Positions 9,550-17,735 of a stretch of 64,000 nucleotides of DNA are shown piece by piece (the stretch's first letter is position 1; each line of letters opens with the position of its first letter). The stretch is from contig NZ_CP032819.1 of assembly GCF_003991565.1 (NCBI RefSeq), positions 4,526,001-4,590,000 of the forward strand, written 5' to 3'. The DNA is from Butyricimonas faecalis. GTDB taxonomy: Bacteria; Bacteroidota; Bacteroidia; Bacteroidales; Marinifilaceae. The notes beneath the pieces were generated by a model, which was given only the letters and a program-made list of their open reading frames with translations, made no database searches and had not been told where the DNA came from. Both the position numbers and the translations under genes were made by a program.

Positions 9550-10557
9550 TTATTTTTTCCATTTCAATGCTCTGAATCTATCTTGCAAGTCCCGTAACCG
9601 CTCCATAATCTCATTGAAAGAGGGAGCATCGGCATAAATGAAGCCGATTTGCATTTGCTTATAGTCGTCCCGCAAAACATCTTCGATGTTTTGGGGAGGA
9701 AGAAACGATATCGTGTGTGGAAGATGGGTCGCATAGTCTAACCCGCTCCACGCTGTGAACTTCTTACGATGAGCCACAATGGCCTCGTATAATTGTAAAT
9801 TCTGCATCGCTTCCATAGAAAACGGTTTATCCATCATCTTCACAATGTCATACATATGCCGTGTAATACGTTCGATATGTGTACAGCCATTGGGTCGGTT
9901 AAACTCCTCATGTAGCAGAAAGACTTTTTCCAAAAATGTTCGTCCTGGCACAACGGTAGGAACTGTAAATATTGGAAATGAAAACTCTTCACTCGGATAG
10001 GCATCTTCTATCATAGAACGCATTTCAACCTCTTTCGACGGTTCCATGAGTGAACGACTGCTTATCTCAACTTTGACTCGCTCCGGTATATATTGCATTT
10101 TTGTTTGCAGCACCGAATTATACTCGACAAATAGGACTACAGGGTCGAGGTCGCTGACAGATGTTTCCGGGACTATGACCTTACAACATCCTAATAACCC
10201 AAACTCTTTTAATCTGTTCTCAATGTCGAGCGCAAAAGTGCCATCTATGAACTTCTTGGAGTCTTTCCGCAATTTGGTTCGTTGGTTTTTAGTCGCAATA
10301 TCTGTGAAGCCAAGATATTTGGGATCTATTGCAAGGTCAATATCTTCTGAAAATCGTTCTATCAATCCCCAACCTTTACTAAGGCTCGTTCCTCCTTTGA
10401 ATACAAAAGCTGTAGCATACGGTAAAGAAAATATGGCACGCAATACCATACTGACCCAATAGTCCTTCTCAACAGCATTGTCAACAATCCCTTTATTTTC
10501 GGCAACATTAGCCAAAATGGTAAGTTGCTCTTCTTTTGTGAACTTAGTCCAATTCAT
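9550..10557 (-). CDS. abiEii: AbiEii-type nucleotidyltransferase toxin
   Basis: A 335-residue nucleotidyltransferase-fold protein. The signature FKGGTSLSKGWG followed by FSEDIDLAI supplies the GT...S loop and the two metal-binding aspartates of the DUF1814/AbiEii family. Members of this family transfer nucleotides onto tRNA acceptor ends and block growth during phage infection. The start overlaps the end of the antitoxin gene by 4 nt (order antitoxin, toxin), the standard AbiE layout with translational coupling. The motifs are intact and the length is normal. Confidence 0.9.
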   Translation of the reverse strand: MNWTKFTKEEQLTILANVAENKGIVDNAVEKDYWVSMVLRAIFSLPYATAFVFKGGTSLSKGWGLIERFSEDIDLAIDPKYLGFTDIATKNQRTKLRKDSKKFIDGTFALDIENRLKEFGLLGCCKVIVPETSVSDLDPVVLFVEYNSVLQTKMQYIPERVKVEISSRSLMEPSKEVEMRSMIEDAYPSEEFSFPIFTVPTVVPGRTFLEKVFLLHEEFNRPNGCTHIERITRHMYDIVKMMDKPFSMEAMQNLQLYEAIVAHRKKFTAWSGLDYATHLPHTISFLPPQNIEDVLRDDYKQMQIGFIYADAPSFNEIMERLRDLQDRFRALKWKK

Positions 10558-11150
10558 AATGCAAGTTTTTGTTTAATCCATTGCGGAACAATGCTGTAAT
10601 CGTATCTGATTTCATCCGTATTGCCATATTTTTCAATGGCTTGTTTTATGATAGCAACTTGTTCGTCGGTTACATTATCTTTCCCTAATTCTTTCATGGC
10701 AGCGACTATCAGTGGAAACAAATCCGTTTTATAGGCAAAATTACGGGGTACACTGCGCTTGAATATGATTTTACGGTTCCCGATAGTAAGTTCTCGTGCT
10801 GCGGCATCTGTCAAATAGACTGCGTTCATCGTAACCTGCGTGGAAAGTCCCAATTTATTCAAAGCAGTCAATCCACAAGGGATAATGCGGGCTTTATCTT
10901 TTTCTGCAATGGCGTATGCTATATCTTCAATGGATGGGCGAAGTACGCCGAACTTATTTCGTAAAGGATATAGATAAAGACCCTGCGAAAGACGTATGAG
11001 CACTCCCTCTTTCTCCAATCGGGAAAGAGCACGAGTAACCAGTCCATCGTTATTAAGATGGACAAAATCACGTACCATATAAAGTTTATTCGGTCCATTT
11101 CTATCTATAATATTCCGTATTTCCTTTGTTAGCACCATCTTTATATTCAA
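10554..11150 (-). CDS. abiEi: AbiEi-type antitoxin (winged-helix regulator)
   Basis: A 198-residue protein with an N-terminal winged helix (LVTRALSRLEKEGVLIRLSQ, roughly residues 36-55, then GLYLYP) and a C-terminal domain shared with the AbiEi/DUF6088 family. The family neutralises the AbiEii toxin and represses its own operon by binding inverted repeats upstream. ATGs are at 11150 and 11138. A TACCTTTA box on the minus strand at 11163-11170 resembles the Bacteroides -7 element and could drive the operon. Confidence 0.88.
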   Translation of the reverse strand: MNIKMVLTKEIRNIIDRNGPNKLYMVRDFVHLNNDGLVTRALSRLEKEGVLIRLSQGLYLYPLRNKFGVLRPSIEDIAYAIAEKDKARIIPCGLTALNKLGLSTQVTMNAVYLTDAAARELTIGNRKIIFKRSVPRNFAYKTDLFPLIVAAMKELGKDNVTDEQVAIIKQAIEKYGNTDEIRYDYSIVPQWIKQKLAL

Positions 11151-11345
11151 ATGATTAATAGTGTAAAGGTACGATATTCTTCTTGATGCAACAACAAAAT
11201 GTCCGAAATTCTTAAAGAAAATCGGACTATTTTAAATTCGCATAAAACTAAATCTATTAGTTGAGATCTAAAATATAGCTATTTGAAATTATAATCAATC
11301 GCTTACAGTAACGAGTAAGAGCAACCTAAGTACATGAAAAAATTT

Positions 11346-11449
11346 TGGTAATTATCCCTGAAAATTTGGACAATCCATTGGATCCTTTAAAGTCTTGGAA
11401 TAAAATGTTCAATATCGGTTGGGCTGAATTGTATGTTCGAAATAATTGA
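11346..11449 (+). pseudogene. 3' fragment of an immunity-type gene (duplicate of the 17736 gene)
   Basis: These ~104 bases encode IIPENLDNPLDPLKSWNKM and the rest of the C-terminus, with the same stop as the intact 110-residue gene at 17736-18068. The start and the first ~75 codons are missing, so it is a truncated copy. It marks the left edge of the duplicated immunity segment. Confidence 0.75.
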
Positions 11450-11970
11450 TTAGAACTTGTCTGAAATAAGTTCTTGTACTGAAATTTATTAAATAGACCA
11501 ATATGTGTTTGAGAAATTTTTTTATTGTTCTCCTCAAATACAAGAATTAGCCGTGAGCCTTGGCTTGCAGAGAGGCCCTTCAATAGGAGGTCGCGTTATG
11601 AGAGCTCGACGGGAGGAGGCGTCGTCTGCTGGAACAGTAACATCAAAACATTGCAATGGACGGCTACCGGGATGATAGAGGATAACCTGTTTACAGCAAC
11701 ACGGGTAACCAATTGACTAGCTTGACGGAGAACGTTATTCCCACGTTGGTGGGAAATGTTTATTCCCGCAGTGGTTCTGTATCGGGAACTTACAGAATGA
11801 GAACATGACGATTGATAGTCGCCGTGTTTTGAATTTCGGTTATAATGTTTTAAATTTGTTGAGAGAGGTTGAAGTGATAGGTGGGGTGTTGGAGTCAAAG
11901 TACTTTTACCTTGCTGGCAGGACGGAGTTAGGGGTGAGGGATGACCCGTTATTGAAAATTATTTTTAATT
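11346..11970 (+). repeat. Direct repeat R1, copy A (~620 bp; copy B at 17965-18589)
   Basis: Aligning by eye, this stretch matches 17965-18589 almost base for base: the immunity-gene 3' end, an AT-rich spacer, the Rhs remnant, and the shared phrase ending near GATGACCCGTTATTG. Differences are scattered point changes and one or two small indels. It is part of a larger duplication of the array. Confidence 0.85.
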
Positions 11971-11975
11971 TTAAT
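11597..11975 (+). pseudogene. Decayed Rhs/YD-repeat fragment, copy A
   Basis: Broken frames spell NSNIKTLQWTATG, then GNVYSRSGSVSGTY-like and SRRVLNFGYNVLNLL-like strings, the typical core of Bacteroidetes Rhs proteins. Frameshifts and in-frame stops separate the pieces. No toxin domain remains. The stretch 11450-11984 contains nothing else that I can recognise. Confidence 0.7.
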
Positions 11976-11984
11976 ATTAAATAA

Positions 11985-12320
11985 ATGTATATATATCGAT
12001 TACAGATTCTCTCATCAAAGAGTTATAGTGAGGAGCAACTTAATAATATTATTGGTGTGAGTTCGAATTTTCCTTATGCAGACTGGGGAATAGAAATTAT
12101 TCAATCAGGTGAAAATTTTTCGGAAATACTTGTATATTTCCTTTCTTTATTGGAAGGTAAATATGAAAAATTAGAATCAATCGGAATATCTCGAGAAAAT
12201 ATTTCAATATGGATATTATACGAGTATGAAGGGCAGTGTAATATGGAGTATGATCCTGAAAGTATGAAAAAGCTAGGAGAAAGTGGAATACTACTTTGTA
12301 TTTCTTGTTGGGAAAAATAG
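11985..12320 (+). CDS. DUF4279-like immunity protein, copy A
   Basis: 111 residues, no signal peptide. The pattern YRLQILSSKSYSEEQLNNIIGV..., then a long helix and a final strand ILLCISCWEK, fits the DUF4279 fold, a family repeatedly found beside polymorphic toxins as immunity. From about residue 50 it is nearly identical to the 18776 gene, while the first ~45 residues are quite different. That makes the pair mosaic. The cognate toxin is not in the window. The assignment is family-level only. Confidence 0.55.
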   Translation: MYIYRLQILSSKSYSEEQLNNIIGVSSNFPYADWGIEIIQSGENFSEILVYFLSLLEGKYEKLESIGISRENISIWILYEYEGQCNMEYDPESMKKLGESGILLCISCWEK

Positions 12321-12765
12321 GGGTGAATTGTCCTAAAATTTTTCTGAATAGACAATAAGTATTATCGCTCATGAAGACAAACAATGATACAAAGTACACG
12401 AAAGTGCTAGTGGCCCAATATAGTCCCCAAAATGGCTGTAACGTGACGGATGGTGAGATGTTAATTATTAAACCACCGGTAAAAGAACCAAACAAGGAGT
12501 TTTCATATCACTTTGAAGGAGTAATGACAGGTCGAAAATCTCGTTATGGTTGGGTAAAAACGGTTCCCGAGTACACATTAGAAAATTATATTGATAAATA
12601 TTTAAAAAATATTTCCGAGAAAGAATTAGTTTACTTGGAATGCATGCTTAATTCAATATCTAACTTGCAAACTAACACGCCTGTTGCTGTTGATTATCGT
12701 CAAAAATCAATGGGTGAGCCTATTTTCGTTTTACACGTACATAAAGTTATTTTTTATAAACAAGA
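12134..12765 (+). repeat. Direct repeat R2, copy A (~630 bp; copy B at 18932-19563)
   Basis: The block begins inside the DUF4279-like gene at TATTTCCTTTCTTTATTGG and runs through the whole following gene. It is nearly identical to 18932-19563. R1 and R2 are separated by non-identical sequence of different length in the two copies, so the duplication has been re-sorted or has diverged selectively between them. Confidence 0.85.
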
Positions 12766-12772
12766 TCAATAA
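12371..12772 (+). CDS. Hypothetical immunity-array protein, copy A
   Basis: 133 residues, soluble and charged, with no family that I recognise. It is almost identical to the 130-residue protein at 19168-19560; differences include D/E near residue 27, R/K near 54 and the last residues. Both copies follow a DUF4279-like gene by ~50 nt, so the two genes travel as a cassette. Strong conservation of both copies amid decayed Rhs sequence suggests recent duplication or selection. The function is unknown. Confidence 0.6.
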   Translation: MKTNNDTKYTKVLVAQYSPQNGCNVTDGEMLIIKPPVKEPNKEFSYHFEGVMTGRKSRYGWVKTVPEYTLENYIDKYLKNISEKELVYLECMLNSISNLQTNTPVAVDYRQKSMGEPIFVLHVHKVIFYKQDQ

Positions 12773-12857
12773 GTTTGCCATTAAATATGATGGGGTATTT
12801 CATGTAAATGGAAGTAAGCATCATAAAATGACATGGGATTTTTAATAATTGAATTGA

Positions 12858-13250
12858 ATGATTATGAGATTTGATAATTTTGATTGGCATGATTCTATAT
12901 TAAATAGTGTAATAATAAATCGGCAGAATTTAGGATTGAATGATATCGTGGAATTGGATATAACTTGGCCTTCTGGAGAGAGAGGAATATTGTTATTCGA
13001 GAATGTGCGTAAATGCATAATGGATTTGAATTCTGGAACAGACACGAAAGATTGGATTTATAATGCTTATGAAACTGAAGATGATGAAGATTTTGTATCG
13101 TACAAGAAGCAAGTCGAGAATATTTGTAATGATATAGATAAATTGAAGTGTTTTGTGATAGAAACATCAACAACAGGAAGTCTTGTGAAAATATTTGCGA
13201 CTCAAGTAATTGAAAGGTTAAGTGATTCTCCTGAAAAAAGTTTACTATAA
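12858..13250 (+). CDS. Hypothetical small acidic protein, possible immunity protein
   Basis: 130 residues with a beta-rich N-terminal half (FDNFDWHDSILNSVII, then VELDITWPSGERG) and a helical second half. The opening 'xDSxxxxVxI' pattern is frequent in small immunity-type proteins, but I cannot name the family. ATGs are at 12858 and 12864. It lies in the same direction as its neighbours and has no counterpart in the second copy of the array. Confidence 0.5.
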   Translation: MIMRFDNFDWHDSILNSVIINRQNLGLNDIVELDITWPSGERGILLFENVRKCIMDLNSGTDTKDWIYNAYETEDDEDFVSYKKQVENICNDIDKLKCFVIETSTTGSLVKIFATQVIERLSDSPEKSLL

Positions 13251-13299
13251 AGTTACTTTAGATATTAACGTGAAATGTAAAAATCATCGAGAAGGAAAA

Positions 13300-13905
13300 A
13301 TGAAAATACTTGTATTGATACTGGGTATTGTAGTTTGTTGCGTGACTTGCACGAGTAAACGATTAAACAGACAGGTTGTAGTGAATAATGATCAAGTTTT
13401 TTTTGATGACTGGGATGCCTCTAGATCGGCTCTTGATTTAGCTCTCCATCGATCGCGAGTAGAGAAAAAACCATTGTTGCTGTGGATGTCAGCTTACGGT
13501 TATTCTTTTGATCCAATCTTGATCAAAAAGATTAATGATATCCCATGGTTAAAGAATTACATTCTAGATTCAATGGTTGACTGCCGTTTGATGGTTGATA
13601 GTAAATTCAAATATCGTCCAATAAAAAGTCGAGAAATGAAAGCTTTAGTACCTCGCGAGATGAATTTCAGGTACGAGGGCCACGTGGCAGAATGGATTCG
13701 TCAAAATTATTGTGATAGTTTGTTTGGAGTCATGGTCGTGGTTGATCATGAGATGAACAAGTATTCTTGTTATAGGGAGTCGCGTTGTTTTTTGAAGGAT
13801 TCGCTCGCTTTCCTGTCCTTTTTGCAGCAAGCGAAAAGAAAATATGATTCGACGTTAATCAAGAACAGGCATTTGGGCATTACCCTGAAAAAATTTACTA
13901 AATAG
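13300..13905 (+). CDS. Putative lipoprotein with degenerate thioredoxin-like fold
   Basis: The start at 13300 follows an AAGGA-like site; an upstream in-frame start would overlap the previous gene. A signal peptide with a Cys near residues 19-22 (CCVTCTSK) suggests a lipoprotein. The stretch ALDLALHRSRVEKKPLLLWM resembles the start of thioredoxin-like domains of periplasmic proteins, but no CxxC follows. The 5' leader (13255-13302) is repeated before the short open stretch at 20124, so the promoter or leader was duplicated with a different downstream gene. The function is unknown. Confidence 0.5.
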   Translation: MKILVLILGIVVCCVTCTSKRLNRQVVVNNDQVFFDDWDASRSALDLALHRSRVEKKPLLLWMSAYGYSFDPILIKKINDIPWLKNYILDSMVDCRLMVDSKFKYRPIKSREMKALVPREMNFRYEGHVAEWIRQNYCDSLFGVMVVVDHEMNKYSCYRESRCFLKDSLAFLSFLQQAKRKYDSTLIKNRHLGITLKKFTK

Positions 13906-13975
13906 AATTTGAGGGGAACAATAAAAGTTTTCCTCAAATAGAAGAAGTAGTGCGAAGCTGACTATTTTTATTGAT

Positions 13976-14311
13976 ATGGAACGTAACTTTGCTTTAGGCT
14001 CTATTATAACAGGAGCAGTGGTTATCATGGGTATATTGTTTTGTCGATTATTCTCAGGTCTGTATAGAGGATGGGATATTTTTATGATGCTTGATCCCTT
14101 GTTTTTTTATACATTGTTAATTATGGCTGGTGTTTCTTTTTTGAAAAACAGAGATAGAGCAATCCATTTGTATTGTTTTTTTAGTTGGGGAATTATTGTT
14201 GAACGCTCTCTGTTTATGATTTTGATAGGTGATCTTGTGAATATCACGTTAATAGATTATGTCCCTTTAATATGTGCGTTGCCGTTTATTATAATGTATC
14301 CAAGAAAATAA
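13976..14311 (+). CDS. Small membrane protein, paralogue 1
   Basis: 111 residues with about four hydrophobic helices, starting at ATG 13976. It is clearly paralogous to the next gene: shared phrases are DPLFFYTLLI/RPLFFYTLLV, FFSWGI, VERSLF/VERILF and a PFIIM-P-RK end. It may be a membrane-located immunity protein, but that rests only on the array context. Confidence 0.55.
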   Translation: MERNFALGSIITGAVVIMGILFCRLFSGLYRGWDIFMMLDPLFFYTLLIMAGVSFLKNRDRAIHLYCFFSWGIIVERSLFMILIGDLVNITLIDYVPLICALPFIIMYPRK

Positions 14312-14352
14312 TTGATTGCCAGAGTATAAATTTAATGTAATTGATTATCAAT

Positions 14353-14688
14353 ATGGAATGGAAATTTGCATGGAGTTCAATAATAACGGGTATTATACTT
14401 GTAACAAGTATAATTTTTATTAGACTGACAATTGATTTATACACGGGTTGGAATGTTTATATGATACTTCGCCCTTTGTTTTTTTACACATTGTTAGTCA
14501 TATCTGGTATAAATTTGCTGGTTAATAGAAAATGTGCAATTTTTTTATACAAATTTTTTAGTTGGGGTATTGTAGTAGAACGAATTTTGTTTGTATACTT
14601 GTATTGGGAATATATAGATATTATACTGATGGTTTATGTCCCGTTAGTATGCGTGTTACCTTTTATTATAATGCATCCAAGAAAGTAA
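14353..14688 (+). CDS. Small membrane protein, paralogue 2
   Basis: 111 residues from ATG 14353 (an earlier TTG is less likely), with four predicted membrane helices. It is a tandem paralogue of the preceding gene at roughly half identity. The IS1595-family element begins only ~70 nt downstream. No family is recognised. Confidence 0.55.
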   Translation: MEWKFAWSSIITGIILVTSIIFIRLTIDLYTGWNVYMILRPLFFYTLLVISGINLLVNRKCAIFLYKFFSWGIVVERILFVYLYWEYIDIILMVYVPLVCVLPFIIMHPRK

Positions 14689-14840
14689 CTTTAAAATTAC
14701 AGAATTTTAAGGATTATCGTAAAGGTAAAAATTAATGATTAGTTGTTTAATAATACATTTTCGTAATTATATACTATTTACACCAAACATAAGATTTTAG
14801 TTTGGATTTTCCAAATCGCTTTTAAACATCAGCCTCATAC

Positions 14841-14871
14841 TTTGTTATTTCTTATAAAGTAACTACCTTTG
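14841..14871 (+). promoter_or_regulatory. Bacteroides-type promoter inside the IS1595 element
   Basis: TTTG at 14841-14844, then 19 nt, then TACCTTTG at 14864-14871: an exact match to the Bacteroides primary-sigma consensus. It would give a ~230-nt leader before the lipoprotein gene at 15109. Confidence 0.7.
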
Positions 14872-14973
14872 TACCGTTAAAATATTGATAGCATTAGCTA
14901 TTGTTTTGAGGGCTAAGAAAACGACCAAATTTCAAAGACAACCTCGAAGAACATTAGTTAGTGCCTGCGTCTT

Positions 14974-15053
14974 GGCGTGGGCATTACTCTTGTTGTGGTT
15001 GTCGGGTGCTTGGTCGTACCTCTTAGTCAGACAAGGTAAGTCCACGCCTTTTT
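14974..15053 (+). ncRNA. Structured leader / terminator-like RNA before the lipoprotein gene
   Basis: GGCGTGG (14974-14980) pairs with CCACGCC (15042-15048), followed directly by five T residues. A ~60-nt GT-rich interior lies between them. The layout resembles an intrinsic terminator closing a structured leader and could attenuate the lipoprotein gene. A 60-codon frame spans the same stretch (14885-15067), but its composition looks like translated RNA structure rather than protein. I cannot assign an RNA family. The rest of 14689-15108 holds the IS left end and the promoter. Confidence 0.4.
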
Positions 15054-15108
15054 GCGTGTTCAAATAATAGGTGTGCTGTCGCATTATTCACCTATAAATA
15101 CACGTAAA

Positions 15109-15615
15109 ATGGAGAAATTACTCTTAGCCTTGTGTTTGTTATTTGTAAGTTGTGGCAATAACAAGAAAACAGAATCTACCACACAAGAAACCTCGCAACC
15201 TGTTACTGAAACAAAAGCGGCAAAAGAACCTAAAACATTAATCGCTGGTGATGAACTTACATTCCCAAGTAAAAACGGTGGAGAAGTGAAGTTCCTTTTC
15301 AAAGAGATTAACACCATTAAGCTATCGGACGGAACATATAATCTTGTTCTGAAAGTTCAAATCAAAAACAACTTAACCCAGCAACTTCTTATAAGTGATG
15401 TTTCTTGGAAGCTAACAGATACCGATATGATAGAAGTTGAAGAATCTGGGGTATATGATTCTGAATTTGAAATGTTCAAACCCGCAATGTTTTTCTTCAC
15501 TACCGTAGATGCTGGTTTCGGAAAAGTGGAAGAAGTAGGCTACAAAGTAAACAAAGGAACTTACTACCTTAGTATATGGGGATATACTTCTGCAAAGATT
15601 GAAATACGGGATTAA
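15109..15615 (+). CDS. DUF4352-like lipoprotein (IS passenger)
   Basis: 168 residues from ATG 15109. The signal peptide ends in LLFVSC, a good lipobox with Cys15, followed by a Thr/Glu-rich linker to about residue 45. The beta-sandwich domain has the pattern 'LVLKVQIKNNLTQQ', seen in DUF4352/telokin-like extracytoplasmic domains. It is probably outer-membrane anchored. It is transcribed from the promoter at 14841 and convergent with the HicAB-like pair, whose end it overlaps by 4 nt. Confidence 0.6.
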   Translation: MEKLLLALCLLFVSCGNNKKTESTTQETSQPVTETKAAKEPKTLIAGDELTFPSKNGGEVKFLFKEINTIKLSDGTYNLVLKVQIKNNLTQQLLISDVSWKLTDTDMIEVEESGVYDSEFEMFKPAMFFFTTVDAGFGKVEEVGYKVNKGTYYLSIWGYTSAKIEIRD

Positions 15616-15941
15616 GATTCCGTATTTTTATTTTTCAGAGAAGGCCCTTTCAGAGATTCGTCCACCAAAAAATTGAAAAGATTGGTTGCTTTTGTATGCT
15701 CTATATACAAATTGAAATCTTCAATTTGCAAACCTGCTTTAGTTAAGAGATTCTTTACTTGATTTTTTGTGAGGTTTTTCTTTTGCGGTATTTTAATGTA
15801 AAGTTCTCCTTTCTTATGTATATCAAAGCCATTAGTTATGTTAGTACAGGTAAATCCACTTTCACTTAAAAAGTGCTCAAATATATCTGTGGCTATTGGG
15901 TACAATTCACCACAATTTTCTTGCTGGTGGGACTTCAACAT
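15612..15941 (-). CDS. HicA-like toxin candidate
   Basis: 109 residues. The segment GFDIHKKGELYIKIPQKKNL followed by TKNQVKNLLTKAGL follows the HicA mRNA-interferase pattern (G-S-H loop, basic strand, then a helix ending in AGL). The usual GSHH is altered to a single His in DIHKKG. It overlaps the HicB-like gene by 35 nt on the same strand. The order is antitoxin first, the reverse of canonical hicAB but seen in some loci. If correct, it would be a passenger addiction module of the IS element. Confidence 0.5.
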   Translation of the reverse strand: MLKSHQQENCGELYPIATDIFEHFLSESGFTCTNITNGFDIHKKGELYIKIPQKKNLTKNQVKNLLTKAGLQIEDFNLYIEHTKATNLFNFLVDESLKGPSLKNKNTES

Positions 15942-16257
15942 CTATTTTTACTATTTGATAGTTACTAATTGTTACTTCATAAGACTGTTCGGTAAGACTG
16001 ACAGCTTCTTCGTCTGTAAAAATAGGAACTTTAATTGAAGTATCCGTAATATTCCAACCTAAATTATGAAGATTTTTATACGCATTCCTATTTTGAAGTT
16101 CCTCAAGTAGCGTTTGGTGTACTTGTTCTACAACTTCATTTACTGTTTCACCACGTCCAAAGAAATACTGTAACTCTGGGCAGTAACTACAATAGGTATC
16201 CCATCTCGCAGGTTCCGGATGTTTGAAAACCACGAGTTTCACTGAAACTGTTTCCAT
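15907..16257 (-). CDS. HicB-like antitoxin candidate
   Basis: 116 residues. The phrase YCSYCPELQYFFGRGETVNE has the HicB partial-RNase-H signature (CPEL...G-T-xE), followed by a helix EVVEQVHQTLLEELQNR. No C-terminal ribbon-helix-helix is obvious. It lies directly downstream of the transposase gene (14 nt), so the two may be cotranscribed. Confidence 0.55.
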   Translation of the reverse strand: METVSVKLVVFKHPEPARWDTYCSYCPELQYFFGRGETVNEVVEQVHQTLLEELQNRNAYKNLHNLGWNITDTSIKVPIFTDEEAVSLTEQSYEVTISNYQIVKIDVEVPPARKLW

Positions 16258-16271
16258 AAAATTAATTGAGT

Positions 16272-17165
16272 TTATGTGCCAGTTATTGTTCTATAACTAA
16301 CACGGATTAAATTCTTATCAATGATTTTCTTGAATTTAATTTCCGGTGAGTTTTTGCGGGTGTTGTAATTATACTCGAACTCTGCACAATACTTAGAAAG
16401 GTGTTCCCTACTCGGTCTATGGTAAGTTCCCATTATTGACCGCTTCAAATGTGACCATGCACCTTCAATAGTATTAGTGTGTACCTTACCACGAACATAT
16501 TCTTTACGTCTGTGATTTACTACATCATGTGCATAGTCCGAGCATAGTTTAGTGTATGCCCACCATTCATCGCTGTTTATATGGGTTCCTTTCTTAACTC
16601 GTTTGTGGATAATTGGCTCTAAGGTTTTACGCTTCGCATTTGGTACGGGTGTAATGGATAAACGTCCACCACGTTGTACAGCACCAAATACGGGAGTTTT
16701 ATTCTCAGAACCACGACCACGTTTGCCCTTTTTCTTTCCACCAACATACGTTTCATCAACCTCGACTGTACCACGTAGCTGGTTATCGGAATTACGATGT
16801 TCCAGCATATAACGAACCTTGTGTAATAAATACCAAGCGCTCTTTTGTGTAACACCGATAGTCTTGGACAACTCAATAGAGCTAATACCTTTCTTAGATA
16901 ATGAAATCAGATAGAAAGTAAGAAACCATTTCTGTAATGGGATGTTTGAGTTTTCATAAATTGTACCCGTTTTCACCGAAAACTGCTTTTTACAATGTGC
17001 GCACTTGAAAGTTTTCCCGTTTTTATAACGGTATATTTTCTGTGCGTTTCCGCAATGCGGACAAGTTGGAGTATTACCCCATCTTCGTTTCTCTAAATAC
17101 TTTCTACAAGAATCCTCATCGGGAAACTGTTTAAAGAAATAGAATAAGTTAGCGTTATTACTCAT
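16272..17165 (-). CDS. IS1595-family (ISXO2-like) transposase
   Basis: 297 residues. The N-terminal zinc ribbon has CPHCGNA and CAHCKKQ. A helix-turn-helix (GISSIELSKTIGVTQKSAWY) follows. The catalytic core has VEVDETYVGGKKKGK, HINSDEWWAY and NTIEGAWSHLKR, the conserved blocks of DDE_Tnp_IS1595. It is full length with no frameshift and so probably functional. It faces away from the right end of the element. Confidence 0.93.
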   Translation of the reverse strand: MSNNANLFYFFKQFPDEDSCRKYLEKRRWGNTPTCPHCGNAQKIYRYKNGKTFKCAHCKKQFSVKTGTIYENSNIPLQKWFLTFYLISLSKKGISSIELSKTIGVTQKSAWYLLHKVRYMLEHRNSDNQLRGTVEVDETYVGGKKKGKRGRGSENKTPVFGAVQRGGRLSITPVPNAKRKTLEPIIHKRVKKGTHINSDEWWAYTKLCSDYAHDVVNHRRKEYVRGKVHTNTIEGAWSHLKRSIMGTYHRPSREHLSKYCAEFEYNYNTRKNSPEIKFKKIIDKNLIRVSYRTITGT

Positions 17166-17294
17166 ATTTCACCGAAATTTACTTGAAGTTACAAAATTTC
17201 GCTGAAACATCCAAATTACTAATCAACAATATCTTATGTTATTTTTATAGTGATAACTAATGATATTTTTATAGGAATAACTACTTTTGTGCCC

Positions 17295-17546
17295 ATGAAT
17301 ACAGATAGTTTACGCTTTAAGAAATACCTAAAATTTAGAGTAGAACCTAAAAGATGTCCTACTCATAACAAATCTGCCCACATATCAGTAACCCACATGG
17401 AGTATAAGATTACGGATTGCTGCTGTTCGGAGTTTGAGTCTTTTTTGAACGACCTTTGCGAAAAATACAGGGTTGGCATCTTGTTGGGGAAGTACAAAAA
17501 CGTCCCAAGGAAACGCTTACGACCACCTCATCAAAATCATCAGTAG
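17295..17546 (+). CDS. Small Cys/His-rich protein (IS passenger)
   Basis: 83 residues from ATG 17295. The pattern RCPTHNKSAHISV...KITDCCCSEFESFL resembles small proteins with a CPxHxK...CC motif that may bind metal. A minus-strand frame overlaps it but lacks recognisable features. The last ~30 residues are basic. It is located between the transposase promoter region and the right IS end. The function is unknown. Confidence 0.4.
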   Translation: MNTDSLRFKKYLKFRVEPKRCPTHNKSAHISVTHMEYKITDCCCSEFESFLNDLCEKYRVGILLGKYKNVPRKRLRPPHQNHQ

Positions 17547-17735
17547 AATGTTTTTCCGATAACTCTTGTAATTTTTGTATTACTTCATCAAAAGACTTAC
17601 ATCTTTGAAAAGATAAATGCCGAGAACAATAATCTCGGCATAAACCACGTTTATTTTTATCCATTTTTATATTAGGTTAGTATTGTATATAATTGCGTAC
17701 ATTTTTATTTTTTCTCATCTACTAAATTTTAAGAT

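Larger units (their letters stand above)
14762..17697. mobile_element. IS1595-family insertion element with passenger genes
   Basis: The element is bounded by imperfect inverted ends. The left end reads CGTAATTATATACTAT; the right end, reverse complemented, reads CGCAATTATATACAAT (14 of 16 matching, with weaker matching further in). Both ends are flanked by the same 8 bases TACATTTT, at 14754-14761 and 17698-17705. IS1595-family elements make 8-bp duplications, and the transposase inside is of this family. At 2936 bp it is far longer than transposase alone needs. Passengers are a promoter/leader, a lipoprotein, a HicAB-like pair and a small Cys-rich protein. Passenger genes are a known trait of this family. 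Confidence 0.78.

Noticed and set aside
14885..15067. 60-codon protein frame after the IS promoter
   Set aside because: Its composition (runs of Leu/Trp, no ribosome site) and the complementary ends of the region suggest an RNA structure translated by chance.
17410..17664. 84-codon minus-strand frame at the IS right end
   Set aside because: It lies opposite the better-supported Cys/His-rich plus-strand frame and ends in a basic, low-information tail.
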